Source: Roseobacter sp. MED193
GTDB lineage: Bacteria > Pseudomonadota > Alphaproteobacteria > Rhodobacterales > Rhodobacteraceae
DNA length: 64,000 bases
Direction: 5' to 3'
Assembly (NCBI RefSeq): GCF_000152965.1
Contig: NZ_AANB01000012.1
Span: 102,720 to 166,719 of the forward strand
A model generated the notes under the pieces. The model was not told where the DNA came from. It did not search any database and was given only the letters and a program-made list of their open reading frames with translations. Shown here in pieces: positions 18,533 through 27,528 of this stretch. Within the stretch, counting starts at the first letter, position 1. Each line of letters begins with the position of its first letter. Both the position numbers and the translations under genes were made by a program.

Positions 18533-19264
18533 TCAGTTGCTCACATAAATTGCGCTGTCATCGCGCAAGGCGCAGATGGCCTCATCGCCAATGCGAAGAG
18601 TCCAGAATTCGTTCACCCCGAGCACCCGCACCGTGTTGCCTTGCTGGGTCCAGTTTACTGTGCGCTCGCGGCCTTGCTCGTCGGCCTTAAAAACTGCGGG
18701 TTGGCGGCCGTTTTCAGGAAAGGTGAAATACGTATAGCGCCCGTCGTCGTAGATATGGGTTGGGCGGAAATCGCCCTCGCCCGCGACGCGGTAGCTGTAG
18801 TTGCGAGGGGCCTCAAAGCCTTTGGGTTGGGTACTGGCTGCTGCCGCGCGACGCTCATCCTCTGGATACCGAAACCGCACTTCGAAAAACATGCCCGAGC
18901 GACCCGGAATGGCCCCTTCACGCAAATGGAAAGAATATGTTCGGCGGTTAGTGATCACCGTCATGTTGGTTGAGGCCCCTTGGACATGGGGCTTGATGGT
19001 CAGGACATTGCCAAGCTCGGGGATCGGATCGACTTGGAAACTCTCGGTGTCGCCAACGATGACGACGTCAAACCGTTCGCCCTGCCCAAAGTGGATAGTC
19101 GTTGAATGACGCAAGTCGGTTTCAATCACGAAGACTTGGTTCTCAACGTAAGTTGCGGTGCGCACACGATTGTCGAGCGGCCCGCTTCGCGGAACGGTCT
19201 CGGACATTGCAGGGGACGCCGATAGCAAAGCGGCAGCACAAATCAAACAGGCAGCGGTGTTCAA
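18533..19264 (-). CDS. virB9: VirB9 type IV secretion outer-membrane complex protein
   Basis: 243 residues with signal peptide (LICAAALLSASPAMS) and the VirB9/CagX fold. The N-terminal beta domain has NQVFVIETDLRHSTTIHFGQGE and LTIKPHVQGASTNMTVITNRRTYSFHL. The C-terminal domain, which binds VirB7, has RPTHIYDDGRYTYFTFPENG and GVNEFWTLRIGDEAICALRD. I choose TTG at 19264: the signal peptide follows at once, GGAG lies ten bases upstream, and the virB8 stop is at 19269. The ATG further upstream would add 39 residues encoded inside virB8. Confidence 0.9.
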   Translation of the reverse strand: MNTAACLICAAALLSASPAMSETVPRSGPLDNRVRTATYVENQVFVIETDLRHSTTIHFGQGERFDVVIVGDTESFQVDPIPELGNVLTIKPHVQGASTNMTVITNRRTYSFHLREGAIPGRSGMFFEVRFRYPEDERRAAAASTQPKGFEAPRNYSYRVAGEGDFRPTHIYDDGRYTYFTFPENGRQPAVFKADEQGRERTVNWTQQGNTVRVLGVNEFWTLRIGDEAICALRDDSAIYVSN

Positions 19265-19268
19265 GGGA

Positions 19269-19940
19269 TCAGTTCTCCAAAGTCTCGGCGTCGACGCGGT
19301 AAGAGGTGACCACGAAGCCCATGGGGTTGGCCCATACGTCCTGCAGGCGTTGGCGGGTTTCAGGTTCAAAGGCGTAGCCAACAGTGGCCACGTAGCTGCG
19401 GGTCACCGAGCGGGTGTCGCGCGCGCGGCGCAGAGTGCGGGTAAAACGCACTTGCGCCACGCCGGGCTCGATCTGGTTCACAGATTTGATCACCACTTCG
19501 ATCACGGCATCGCGGCCATAAACGGCAATCGGGTAGTCTTCGTTGGACGAGGTCCAAAGATCGCGCAAGGTGCGTGCGGCATCCCCGTCTGATCGTTCGA
19601 GGACAGAATTGATCCGTTGTTCGCCGTCCGTCAGATCGTAGGTCTCTCGATCATCCACATAGGCCACAAGATTGGCTTGGATGATGGCATCGCTCTCAGA
19701 TAAGGACAGAGCTTGAACGGCAGCGACGCGGTCCATTTGGCCGGTTTCTTTGTCGACAACGACGACAAAGGTTTCAATCGATTTGAGCGGGAACAAGCTT
19801 GCACCAGCGACTATTCCTGCCAGCCCGACCAGAACGCCAGCTGCCGCCACAAAATAGGCAAATCGTTCGCGCCTGCGTGGGCCGTAGATAAAATCCACCG
19901 CAAAGGCGTCGCTTTGGTCTTGGCTAGTTTGACTCTTCAT
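19269..19940 (-). CDS. virB8: VirB8 type IV secretion inner-membrane protein
   Basis: 223 residues: a short cytoplasmic tail (MKSQTSQDQSDAFAVDFIYGPRRRERF), one membrane helix (AYFVAAAGVLVGLAGIVAGASLF) and a periplasmic NTF2-like domain with VVVDKETGQMDRV, YVDDRETYDL and the C-terminal TRSYVATVGYAFEPETRQRLQDVWANPMGFVVTSYRVD. VirB8 is the assembly factor of the inner-membrane complex. Start at ATG 19940, 19 bases after virB6 ends. Confidence 0.91.
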   Translation of the reverse strand: MKSQTSQDQSDAFAVDFIYGPRRRERFAYFVAAAGVLVGLAGIVAGASLFPLKSIETFVVVVDKETGQMDRVAAVQALSLSESDAIIQANLVAYVDDRETYDLTDGEQRINSVLERSDGDAARTLRDLWTSSNEDYPIAVYGRDAVIEVVIKSVNQIEPGVAQVRFTRTLRRARDTRSVTRSYVATVGYAFEPETRQRLQDVWANPMGFVVTSYRVDAETLEN

Positions 19941-19959
19941 TTTTGGTGTTGGTCTTTCG

Positions 19960-20973
19960 TTATGGGGCGCGGAAAGATTTGACGGTGTTGAGCGCTGTTG
20001 CCGGTGTTCGACGGATCGCTTCGCCCGTTTTGACAACGCCGCTGTTCACCGCTTGCTGGAGTTCTTGTGGTGATTTGCCCGTTGCGAAGCGCGTGGCACT
20101 GCCTGTGCCATAGTCGCTTGTGTTGACGATACCACGGCGCGCCAGACCGGTCAGGCCGACAGCGTTGGACGCAATACCCATCACGCCGGTTAGGTTGGAA
20201 GCAATGTAAGGGACGGATGCCATAATTCCGGCGCTGAGCAGTAGAATGACCAAGAATGGCAAGATGAGGCTCACCGTTTCGACATCGACTGGATCGGCGG
20301 ACGCATCGCCGATGGCTTCTGCGATCGCAACGATGATGCCAGCAGCACCCGCAGCGGCGACGGGCATCAAGGCGTAGCCGATGGTCGCACGGCTCCAGGC
20401 CTCAAAAAGGGATTGGGTTGGCTTGAACAGCGATGTGATGATCATGAAAGGGGCAATTACGATCATCAGCGCAAAGACGATTTTGGCGAAGGCGATGATC
20501 CCAGCGGTAACGGCTGCGAAGAGTGCGGAGAGCACAAAGAAGATCGCGCCAAGCACGGCTCCAAAGACCCAGCCTGCTTGATCACCGATGGTGTCGCCGT
20601 AGGCTGTGATGCGAGCCACCATGTTGTCGAGGCTCTCATAGACGCCAGCCTCGTCGCCAGATCCCGTGAGGGCGAGAATGGATGCGCCGACGGAGTCCGG
20701 CACTTGTGTCGCAATGCCGTAGATGACGCTGAAATTATCCCAACTCTGCGCAAAGATAGCGACCAGCGAAATCTTGATCCCAAACGCAAACGCGCTGCCA
20801 AAGGTCATGGGTCTGAGCTGCATCACGACATTGATGCCGAGCAAGATAAGGAGCAGGATGGCACCTGCAGTGATGACATCGCCAACGGCGGCTGCAGATG
20901 AGATGAACCCTTCTTGCGCGACGCTGTCGACAGCTGCATCGACCTGGTCGAGGATATCGCGAATAATGCCCAT
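19960..20973 (-). CDS. virB6: VirB6/TrbL polytopic inner-membrane protein
   Basis: 337 residues with at least five hydrophobic segments, including VITAGAILLLILLGINVVMQL, GWVFGAVLGAIFFVLSALFAAVTAGIIAFAKIVFALMIVIAPFMII and LILPFLVILLLSAGIMASV. This is typical of the VirB6 channel component, as are the central periplasmic loop and the phrase FKPTQSLFEAWSRATIGYALMPV. The C-terminal tail is hydrophilic. It starts three bases after the stop of the small upstream gene. Confidence 0.9.
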   Translation of the reverse strand: MGIIRDILDQVDAAVDSVAQEGFISSAAAVGDVITAGAILLLILLGINVVMQLRPMTFGSAFAFGIKISLVAIFAQSWDNFSVIYGIATQVPDSVGASILALTGSGDEAGVYESLDNMVARITAYGDTIGDQAGWVFGAVLGAIFFVLSALFAAVTAGIIAFAKIVFALMIVIAPFMIITSLFKPTQSLFEAWSRATIGYALMPVAAAGAAGIIVAIAEAIGDASADPVDVETVSLILPFLVILLLSAGIMASVPYIASNLTGVMGIASNAVGLTGLARRGIVNTSDYGTGSATRFATGKSPQELQQAVNSGVVKTGEAIRRTPATALNTVKSFRAP

Positions 20974-20976
20974 CTA

Positions 20977-21393
20977 TTATGAACAACCCTCTGCGTGCTC
21001 GGCCTCGAGCGCATCGGCCATGGCATAGAGGTCGAGGACCTTGAACGGCAGGCGCGGGTTGTCAGTCGTCTGAAAGCGCGGCAGTTCTGCGAGAGCCATG
21101 TCCCATGTGAAATCGCTCAAGGGACAATCACAGGTCTCAGTTTCCAACTGCCGTTCGGCAACGAGAATACGCAATATCGCACGATAGCCGTTACGCAGAT
21201 AAGCGGTCTCCGCGAGACCAGCAGGAGGGCGTGGAACGCGGCAGAATTCCTCGGCATCTGGTGCGACGGCCATTGAATTGAAAGGCTTAGGCCCGCCTGA
21301 TGTTGTGCCCGGTGTTTCTGCAAAGGCGGGTATAGGCTGCGTGAGAAGCAGAGCTGTTATGATCAATCTGAACGCAGGTGAGACGCGCATCAT
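20977..21393 (-). CDS. Secreted/periplasmic protein of unknown function within virB operon
   Basis: 138 residues, not recognised. A signal peptide (AFRLIITALLLTQPIPAFA) is followed by a mature domain with four Cys (EFCRVPRP, ETCDCPLSD and C-terminal AEGCS), which may form disulphides in the periplasm. The start region has three consecutive ATG codons overlapping the virB5 stop, so it is translationally coupled. Its place between virB5 and virB6 is where other systems carry entry-exclusion (Eex) proteins, which are also small and exported. That role is a positional guess; no lipobox is seen. Confidence 0.7.
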   Translation of the reverse strand: MMRVSPAFRLIITALLLTQPIPAFAETPGTTSGGPKPFNSMAVAPDAEEFCRVPRPPAGLAETAYLRNGYRAILRILVAERQLETETCDCPLSDFTWDMALAELPRFQTTDNPRLPFKVLDLYAMADALEAEHAEGCS

Positions 21394-22160
21394 CATGGAT
21401 CCACCGCCATTGATCTGAACCGGCGCTCGTCAGCCAGTGTAGCCGCATCAACAACGCCAAGCTGTCCAGCGCTGACACCTTGCGCCGCTTCCAAACGCCA
21501 GATTTGTGTGAGGATGATCCCGAGTTCCGCCGTGACCCGTGTGTTAAGATCAACAGCCGCTTTCAAGCCGTCCTGATCGTCGATCAAGCCAACCATTGTT
21601 TCAAGCCGCTCCAGACTTTGCCCAGCTTCTGCATGGCTTTCTTGAGCCGCGACTGACAACATCGCGCTAGCGCCTGCTGAGGTCGCGATGCGATTGTCGG
21701 CGGGTTCCGGCGAGGAAGAAAGGGTGCTCAATGTCTCTGATGTGAACCCGCTGCCGGATAGAACCCGTTCGACCGAGGCTTCCAGTTCAGCGCCGGGATT
21801 GAAGCCGCTCAGGAAATCGCCGTCCGCCAAAGCCCGTGCCGTGTTTAAAGGTGCGACGAGCTTACCCCGCAAGGCCCGGAATTCTTCGATCGATGCGAAG
21901 AGGCCGCTCAATCCGCTGCCTTCGATCAGAGATGTGAGTTGGGCTTCCAAGTTCAGCAGTTGAGACAGCTGCGTCTCCAGCTCCAACCGCATCGTCGCCA
22001 ACTGTTGCAGCTGCACGTTGAGATCTTCAGCCATGTGTTCAAGTTGGGCAACCAGCTGACCAAGTTGCGATCCATCGAAGGTTGGAACACCTTGTGCCTT
22101 TGCGGGTGACGATACACCGAGGGTGGTTATCACCGCGACGGAAAGAAGAAGTTGTTTCAA
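21393..22160 (-). CDS. virB5: VirB5-like minor pilus protein
   Basis: 255 residues: signal peptide ending at PAKA, then long amphipathic helices ([43 protein letters not shown]), as in the helical VirB5 pilus-tip family. The mature N-terminus ([14 protein letters not shown]) and the C-terminal part ([20 protein letters not shown]) are both similar to the two ends of the protein encoded just upstream. ATG at 22160 overlaps the stop of that gene by 4 bases. Confidence 0.82.
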   Translation of the reverse strand: MKQLLLSVAVITTLGVSSPAKAQGVPTFDGSQLGQLVAQLEHMAEDLNVQLQQLATMRLELETQLSQLLNLEAQLTSLIEGSGLSGLFASIEEFRALRGKLVAPLNTARALADGDFLSGFNPGAELEASVERVLSGSGFTSETLSTLSSSPEPADNRIATSAGASAMLSVAAQESHAEAGQSLERLETMVGLIDDQDGLKAAVDLNTRVTAELGIILTQIWRLEAAQGVSAGQLGVVDAATLADERRFRSMAVDP

Positions 22161-23269
22161 TTTGGCACTCCCATTTGCATGAATTCACGCTCGGATAGGC
22201 GGTCCGCGACCAGATGTTGGGCATGGGTCGCTTCGCGTTGTTGATTGGCTGCCATCAGCCTGACGCGCAGATTTAGGATGCGGGCGATTTCAGCTTTGGC
22301 GTAGGTGTTGAGTTCCCACGCGGCTTTCGCATTTGGTTGGGCGTCGATTTGCAGAATGATCGCGCGCAGGCGGTTGATGACCTGCATCGTCGTGGCGTGG
22401 CTGCTTGCCGCATAATAGACGCCTGCATCCGAGATGTTGGCGTATTCAGCGAGGGCGAAATCTGAGGATGACAATGTGCCAAGCGCGTCTGCCCCGCCGA
22501 CAACCGCGAGGTATTCGTTGTAGAACTTGGAGATATTGCGCACGTAGCCTTGGGTCTCGGTAAACGGTGGCACGCCGCCATACTCAATCACGCGTCCGGG
22601 GCCAGCGTTATAGGCCGCGAGCGCATGCGGGATATTGCCAAAGCGGTTCAACTGGGTCGTGATGTAGCGCGCACCACCACGCAGATTATCCATTGGATCA
22701 TATGGATTTACGCCCAAGTCTGACGCCGTGCCGGGCATAAGTTGGGTTAAACCATAAGCACCAACATGACTTTCGGCGGTGATGTTAAACCGGCTTTCCT
22801 GTTTGATCAGTGCCTGAAACAAGCAGCGCCATTGCGTGGCGGAAAGACCAGCCCGTGCGACGCCTGGTGCGCCAGCATATTCGCCTGCAACGCGCACAAT
22901 CATCATTTCGACGGTTTCGCGCCCCTCGCCAAAGAGACGGCTGTTCATCGGGCTTGTATCGATGTTGGGATAGACCGAGGCGACACCAAAATCAGCGTTG
23001 CCCTCAAGGGCGCTGATATCAAAGCCCGGACCGGTCATGGCCGCGGAAATGGCTTCAAGCGTGCGCAGCTGATCTGCTTGCACGTCGGCGATGGAAGAAC
23101 GCTCGGCCTCTTTGTCACCTTGGGTTCCTAAGTCCTGAACCAATGCGGTCACCCGCGCGATGGTTTGCCCGATCGCAGCATTGTCTTGCGTTGGGACACC
23201 TTGGGCGAAGCCCGAGGTTGCATGCATACAGAGGCAAAGCCCGGCACTTATGATTGCAGGGCGGATCAT
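22157..23269 (-). CDS. Lytic transglycosylase domain set inside a VirB5-like scaffold
   Basis: 370 residues with signal peptide (to SGFA). Residues 24-34 ([13 protein letters not shown]) match the mature start of the VirB5 encoded next door, and residues 314-335 ([18 protein letters not shown]) match its C-terminal helices. Between them, about 136-255, lies a complete SLT-type transglycosylase: [10 protein letters not shown] with the catalytic Glu158, [28 protein letters not shown] and [13 protein letters not shown]. It would cut peptidoglycan to let the secretion channel through, perhaps while sitting in the pilus base. It is the second transglycosylase of the operon. ATG at 23269 overlaps the lipoprotein stop by 4 bases. 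Confidence 0.85.
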   Translation of the reverse strand: MIRPAIISAGLCLCMHATSGFAQGVPTQDNAAIGQTIARVTALVQDLGTQGDKEAERSSIADVQADQLRTLEAISAAMTGPGFDISALEGNADFGVASVYPNIDTSPMNSRLFGEGRETVEMMIVRVAGEYAGAPGVARAGLSATQWRCLFQALIKQESRFNITAESHVGAYGLTQLMPGTASDLGVNPYDPMDNLRGGARYITTQLNRFGNIPHALAAYNAGPGRVIEYGGVPPFTETQGYVRNISKFYNEYLAVVGGADALGTLSSSDFALAEYANISDAGVYYAASSHATTMQVINRLRAIILQIDAQPNAKAAWELNTYAKAEIARILNLRVRLMAANQQREATHAQHLVADRLSEREFMQMGVPN

Positions 23270-23472
23270 TCTGGGCGCGGCAGGGCTTCGAATGTGCAGT
23301 CTTTGCCATTCGCGCCTGAAACGGGTGCCGTAGCCGCAAACGAGATTGTCGCGCGTGAGACAACTGGCTCACCACTTCGATCAAAGCAGGGCGACGTTCT
23401 CTCGGTGTATTGCTCGCAGGCCGATAGCGACACCGATGCTGATAGCAAGAGGAGGATTTGGAAATGTCTCAT
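23266..23472 (-). CDS. Small lipoprotein, VirB7-like
   Basis: 68 residues. A lipoprotein signal peptide with lipobox LSAC ([16 protein letters not shown]) is followed by a short mature part with further Cys. A small lipoprotein of this kind in a virB operon is the expected VirB7, which anchors VirB9 in the outer membrane. The position right after virB4 rather than before virB8 is unusual, so an entry-exclusion lipoprotein is an alternative. Start at ATG 23472 (ATGA overlap with virB4 stop); an in-frame ATG exists at 23484. Confidence 0.7.
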   Translation of the reverse strand: MRHFQILLLLSASVSLSACEQYTERTSPCFDRSGEPVVSRATISFAATAPVSGANGKDCTFEALPRPE

Positions 23473-25859
23473 TGGGGTCTCCAAAAATCGGGGTTTGATC
23501 GCCAGTCGGCTGGCACGCGAGCCTCACCCGTGGCACCGCCGCCCAAAATTGGTAGCAAGTCGCCAAGAGCACAGAGATCAGCATCGACAAAAACGCTGTC
23601 GCCTGCCGAGCGCACCAGCGCGATACGTTGACCAATGGTGGGTTGGACGAGCAAAGCAGCTTCCTTGGAGTTCACGCGCAGAAAATCGTAATCGGCCACC
23701 GTGGCGCGGTCGTTGGGAAACAGGATCTGCGTCGGGACGGTTTCAACAATGGTTTTGCCAACGCGGCTGTCGCGCAACTGGCTGGGGTACTGCGTCATCA
23801 TGATCACGACGCAGTTCATCTTGCGCAGGGTCACGAGCCAGTTTTCCAACCGTGCGCCGAAATAAGGATCATCCAGTAGTTTCCACGCCTCGTCCAAGAC
23901 GATGATGGTGGGTCGACGGTCTTCAACTACGCGTTCAATCTGGCGGAAAATGTATGAAAGCACAGCCATGCGCTCCGTTGTCATGTCGAGGATCTCAGTC
24001 ATATCAAACCCGACGATGTCGCCAGAGAGATCGAGGCGCTGCCCACGGTCGGGTTCATCAAATACCCAGCCAAACCGACCGCCGGGGGCCCATTCTGCGA
24101 CGCGGGACTGCAGCTCGCCATCATCATCCAAGGACTGGAACAAGGTTTCAAAGCTGGCAAAGCGCTGTAAGGCTGCGCCAGCATCTGCATTCTGTGTTAC
24201 CGCACCCTGGATGTGGCGCGATTGTTCTCCGGATAAGGCACCGCTGCGCGTCAGCAAGGTGGCCAACCAATCGGATAACCAAGCGCGTCCGCGTTCATCG
24301 ATTTCAGAGGCGAGCGGGTTGAGGCCTGTGGGCACGCCTGCGCGGATTTCATTGTAACGGCCACCCAAAGCTCGGACTGCCATTTCCAAGCCGCGATCTT
24401 TGTCAAAGAAGAACAGGCGTGCGCCGATCCGTTGCGCTTGCGCGGTGAGGAAGGCAGTCGTCAATGTTTTGCCAGTTCCCGTGCGCCCTAAAACCAGTGT
24501 GTGGCCCACAGTAGGTTCTTTGCTTGCAGAACCCGCTTCGTGGAAGTTGAAACGGTAGCCTGATGTACCCACTGTTGGCAGAACCGCAATGCTCTGACCC
24601 CACGGGCTCTCGTCATTGCTACGCCCTTCAACACTGCCGTGAAGGGCTGCAAAATCAGAAAAATTGGTCGATGAGATTGGTGTCTTTCGGGCGCGATAGC
24701 CAAAGTTGCCCGGGCTCTGTGCAAAATAGGTGGCTTTCAGCGCCATGTTTTCGCGCACGATCACAGCCATGATTTCTTGGCCGACCCGTTTGATCTGTGC
24801 GGCGGCGCGTTCAAGTGTGTCGCGGTCAGGCGCATAGACGGCGATGGAAAGGTGATGGTCGCCAAAGGCGATGCGTCCCGCCTCTTGATCGTCTGCAGCC
24901 AAGGCCAATTGGTCGCGCAATGACACGGCGGCATCATCTGACGCATGCATCTGTCTGATGATGCGCTGGATGCGCTCGGCCATGATGTTGTTCGGGATTG
25001 GACTGAATGAATTGGTCAGTACGATATCGAGAGGCAGATCTAACGCATCGAGAAGCGTCACGTCTGTCAGTGCGGGATAGGATTTGATGCTAAAGAGCGC
25101 GCCATATTTGACGGCACCTGTTGTGGCACATGTAATCGTCGCCACATCTCCATCGAACGTCGCGCGGCAATCACTGATGGTATGAGACAGGGGCAGGGGG
25201 CTTTGACCAAATGCGATGGGTGAAAAGCTGCCTGCGTTGAGCGTGTTCAGATACCCGAGCCATTCACCGCCCGTCTTTGTTAAGCGAACAGGGTTTGCCG
25301 AAGAGAGGGCCACCGCAAAGAAGCCCATAACCTCGTTGAGCTCTTGAACACGCGCTGCGCGGTCTTTGACCCAAGCTTTGCGGGCGAGTGCGCGCAAAAA
25401 TGGGATGCGGGCTGCGAGATTGGGGCGGCGAATGACGCTGAGATACATCTGCCGCTTGGAAGGTCGCAGGCCTTTGATGTGAGCTGCCCAACGGGCATCG
25501 ACTTGGGACGCGAAGGTATCACCCTCGACGGGCTTAAGGTCTAAGTTTTGTGGAACAGAGACGCGGTGGATGTAAAAACCGAACGTATTCCCGGTTTGGG
25601 CCACGATTGCGGCAACCGCGCGCTTGAGCGCATCAAGGCGATCGTCCTCGGTAGTCATCGGGTTCAGACCATCAAGGCGTAGGGTTGCCAGAAGATCGCC
25701 TTCGCGCAGCACCATCACATCGTCCGTTGCCAAAGCAAAATAGGGCAGGTGCTCCGCAAGGTAGCTTTCACGGGCAAATCCTGTTCCCCCAGCTTCACGC
25801 ACCGCAGGGCCGATGCCGCTCAAAGTTCCACCATCAAGCGCCAAAGCTGTCACCCCCAT
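23469..25859 (-). CDS. virB4: VirB4 ATPase of type IV secretion
   Basis: 796-residue VirB4/CagE ATPase. The N-terminal domain starts at GVTALALDGG. Walker A GRTGTGKTLTT is near residue 458. Walker B TIIVLDEAWKLLDDPYF is near 653, followed by the conserved MMTQYPSQLRDSRVGKTIVETVPTQILFPN. It powers pilus assembly and substrate transfer at the inner membrane. Start at ATG 25859, which overlaps the virB3 end by 26 bases; a longer reading would run deep into virB3. Confidence 0.92.
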   Translation of the reverse strand: MGVTALALDGGTLSGIGPAVREAGGTGFARESYLAEHLPYFALATDDVMVLREGDLLATLRLDGLNPMTTEDDRLDALKRAVAAIVAQTGNTFGFYIHRVSVPQNLDLKPVEGDTFASQVDARWAAHIKGLRPSKRQMYLSVIRRPNLAARIPFLRALARKAWVKDRAARVQELNEVMGFFAVALSSANPVRLTKTGGEWLGYLNTLNAGSFSPIAFGQSPLPLSHTISDCRATFDGDVATITCATTGAVKYGALFSIKSYPALTDVTLLDALDLPLDIVLTNSFSPIPNNIMAERIQRIIRQMHASDDAAVSLRDQLALAADDQEAGRIAFGDHHLSIAVYAPDRDTLERAAAQIKRVGQEIMAVIVRENMALKATYFAQSPGNFGYRARKTPISSTNFSDFAALHGSVEGRSNDESPWGQSIAVLPTVGTSGYRFNFHEAGSASKEPTVGHTLVLGRTGTGKTLTTAFLTAQAQRIGARLFFFDKDRGLEMAVRALGGRYNEIRAGVPTGLNPLASEIDERGRAWLSDWLATLLTRSGALSGEQSRHIQGAVTQNADAGAALQRFASFETLFQSLDDDGELQSRVAEWAPGGRFGWVFDEPDRGQRLDLSGDIVGFDMTEILDMTTERMAVLSYIFRQIERVVEDRRPTIIVLDEAWKLLDDPYFGARLENWLVTLRKMNCVVIMMTQYPSQLRDSRVGKTIVETVPTQILFPNDRATVADYDFLRVNSKEAALLVQPTIGQRIALVRSAGDSVFVDADLCALGDLLPILGGGATGEARVPADWRSNPDFWRPQ

Positions 25860-26112
25860 GATGTGCGCGGTTTTTGGTCGGGCGCACGGTGCCAAAGGAG
25901 ATGCGCAGCACTTCAAAGAAATGAGGCTCTTTGTCCGCAACGAACCAAAGGACTGGATAGGCAATGATCCCGATCAGGAAAAAGATCAGAGATTTCGTCC
26001 AGATAAACGGCAGAACGACCCCCATGGCCAAGACCACCAGATATCCGACAGGGAGACCCAGATACTTGGGTGGCCGTGCAAGGCCGAGGAAAAGTGGGGA
26101 ACGTTCTGCCAT
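25834..26112 (-). CDS. virB3: VirB3 inner-membrane protein
   Basis: 92 residues with the VirB3/TrbD pattern: a short N-terminus with PLFLGLARPPKYLGLPVGY, then two adjacent membrane helices (LVVLAMGVVLPFIW and SLIFFLIGIIAYPVLWFVA) and a C-terminal cytoplasmic tail. Start is the ATG at 26112; a TTG one codon upstream is less likely. It ends inside the start of virB4, its usual partner. Confidence 0.87.
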   Translation of the reverse strand: MAERSPLFLGLARPPKYLGLPVGYLVVLAMGVVLPFIWTKSLIFFLIGIIAYPVLWFVADKEPHFFEVLRISFGTVRPTKNRAHHGGDSFGA

Positions 26113-26190
26113 CAAATGATTTTCCTGCTCAGTTAAAATTATGGAACCGTAGGGGGCTGAGAGGCAGCGTTTGCGAAGCAGAACGCGTTC

Positions 26191-26231
26191 GAGACCCCCG
26201 AAGGTCTCGTGATTGCAGGAAAGTCATCCTG
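26191..26231 (-). promoter_or_regulatory. Two tandem hairpins in the virB2-virB3 intercistronic gap
   Basis: Within the 131-base gap after the pilin gene lie GAGACC-CCCGAA-GGTCTC (26191-26208) and CAGGA-AAGTCA-TCCTG (26216-26231). No U tract follows, so they are more likely 3' mRNA stabilisers that raise pilin yield than terminators. Confidence 0.45.
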
Positions 26232-26243
26232 CTCTGCCTGCTC

Positions 26244-26525
26244 TTAGGTGAACCCATCTACGATTGTGCCCGCCGAGAAAATCAAAACGATCCCGATTAT
26301 CACGGAAGCGAACCATCCCCAGTTCAGCCGCCCCATCATGCACATGAACCCCGTGCCAATGACCGCCAGTGTGGCCACGGCAATGCCAATTGGTCCCGTG
26401 AGTGCGGCTTCGACCGTTTCCAGCATCGTTTGAATGGGCGACAAGTCTTGCGCGAAGGCAGGGGAGGCAAGGAGCGCTAAGGTTGCGACCATGAGTGGCA
26501 AGTATCGTGAGTGGTGTCTTGGCAT
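26244..26525 (-). CDS. virB2: VirB2 pilin precursor (TrbC/VirB2 family)
   Basis: 93 residues: a long signal peptide (YLPLMVATLALLASPAFAQ), then a short loop and two hydrophobic helices (IGIAVATLAVIGTGFMCMMG and FASVIIGIVLIFSAGTIVDG). This is the standard layout of the conjugative-pilus subunit. It follows the first transglycosylase gene and is followed by an unusually long gap with hairpins. Confidence 0.88.
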   Translation of the reverse strand: MPRHHSRYLPLMVATLALLASPAFAQDLSPIQTMLETVEAALTGPIGIAVATLAVIGTGFMCMMGRLNWGWFASVIIGIVLIFSAGTIVDGFT

Positions 26526-26539
26526 GAAAATGTCCTTGA

Positions 26540-27241
26540 TCAGTTCAGTTCAATAATGACGGGAGCGCGTGTGGGTGCTGTATTGGCGACGCGGATTGGT
26601 GCTGGCTGCGACGTTCCACCGGACAGCCGTTCACGAATGTCGTGGATGCGTGCAATGTAGGCGCGTGTTTCAGAAAACGGCGGTACGCCTGAGTATTGCT
26701 CAACGCGATGGGGCCCAGCGTTATAGGCGGCTAAGGCAAGTTCGACGCTTCGGAATTCTGCCAGTTGGGTTAGCAGGTAGCGTGCTGCGCCGTCGAGGTT
26801 CTGAGAGATATCGCGGGGATCCACACCAAGCTCGCGTGCCGTAGCAGGCATCAATTGCCCTAAGCCATAGGCACCCTTGGGGCTGATGGCAGTCGGATTG
26901 TAACTGCTCTCCGCTTCAATCATCGCTTGAAACAGAACGTGCCAGTCTCGCGTCGAAAGGCCTGCTTGCGCGATGGCCCTGTTGTTTTGGTGCCGGCTGG
27001 CCGTCTGACGAATGAGTGAGAGAACTTGGGCAGAGGCTCCCGCCGCAGGCGCAATTGGTGCAACGGCAACAGGTTGCGCTTCCACAGCATCGTCGGACGT
27101 GGCCCAGCTCGGGCGTGTTCTGTGAAACGTCCACCCAGACGCCGTAGCCGTTCCGTCAGCGCGAAAGGCTAGAACGTCAGCCGTTGCCCTCGAGGGTAAT
27201 GTTGTAGTCAGCACCAAAGCGCAAATCGCGCCCGTCGCCAA
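26540..27241 (-). CDS. virB1: VirB1-like lytic transglycosylase
   Basis: About 233 residues. A probable signal peptide (ICALVLTTTLPSRATA) precedes a linker and the SLT domain: AMIEAESSYNPTA with the catalytic Glu, [45 protein letters not shown]. The domain is closely similar to the one inserted in the VirB5-like hybrid of the same operon. The start is uncertain: TTG at 27241 overlaps the upstream gene by 65 bases. GTG at 27349 would give a basic signal-peptide n-region but overlaps by 173. Neither has a clear ribosome site. Confidence 0.8.
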   Translation of the reverse strand: MATGAICALVLTTTLPSRATADVLAFRADGTATASGWTFHRTRPSWATSDDAVEAQPVAVAPIAPAAGASAQVLSLIRQTASRHQNNRAIAQAGLSTRDWHVLFQAMIEAESSYNPTAISPKGAYGLGQLMPATARELGVDPRDISQNLDGAARYLLTQLAEFRSVELALAAYNAGPHRVEQYSGVPPFSETRAYIARIHDIRERLSGGTSQPAPIRVANTAPTRAPVIIELN

Positions 27242-27491
27242 ACTCGAGATGGTGTTTGAAAAGCCCCGGCCAGATATTGAAGTATCGCGCTTCTGGCCCG
27301 AGAGGCGTGATCCGCGTGGACACAAGAATGGCTTCGGGTTCGCCCTCACGCAGGTAGATGCACTGGTAGCGCGGCTTGCCATCGTCCGTGAACCCCACGA
27401 GTTCATACCGGCAGCGGAACGCAACTTCCCTCTTTTGAAGGTCTTTGACCCCATCGAGTGTGATCAAGATTTGATTGCGCGCTATCGGCAT
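27177..27491 (-). CDS. Protein of unknown function, first gene of virB operon
   Basis: 104 residues, not recognised. It has no signal peptide or membrane helix and looks like a small mixed alpha/beta protein with a tract of strands (VAFRCRYELVGFTDDGKPRYQCIYLREGEPEAILVSTRI). ATG at 27491 is chosen because the family-like sequence begins there and the promoter at 27529-27557 lies just upstream. As the leader gene of the operon it could be regulatory or a secretion-specific accessory. Confidence 0.65.
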   Translation of the reverse strand: MPIARNQILITLDGVKDLQKREVAFRCRYELVGFTDDGKPRYQCIYLREGEPEAILVSTRITPLGPEARYFNIWPGLFKHHLEFGDGRDLRFGADYNITLEGNG

Positions 27492-27528
27492 TTGGACTCT
27501 CCCCCTGAGAGCCCTTCTAGTCCGACCT

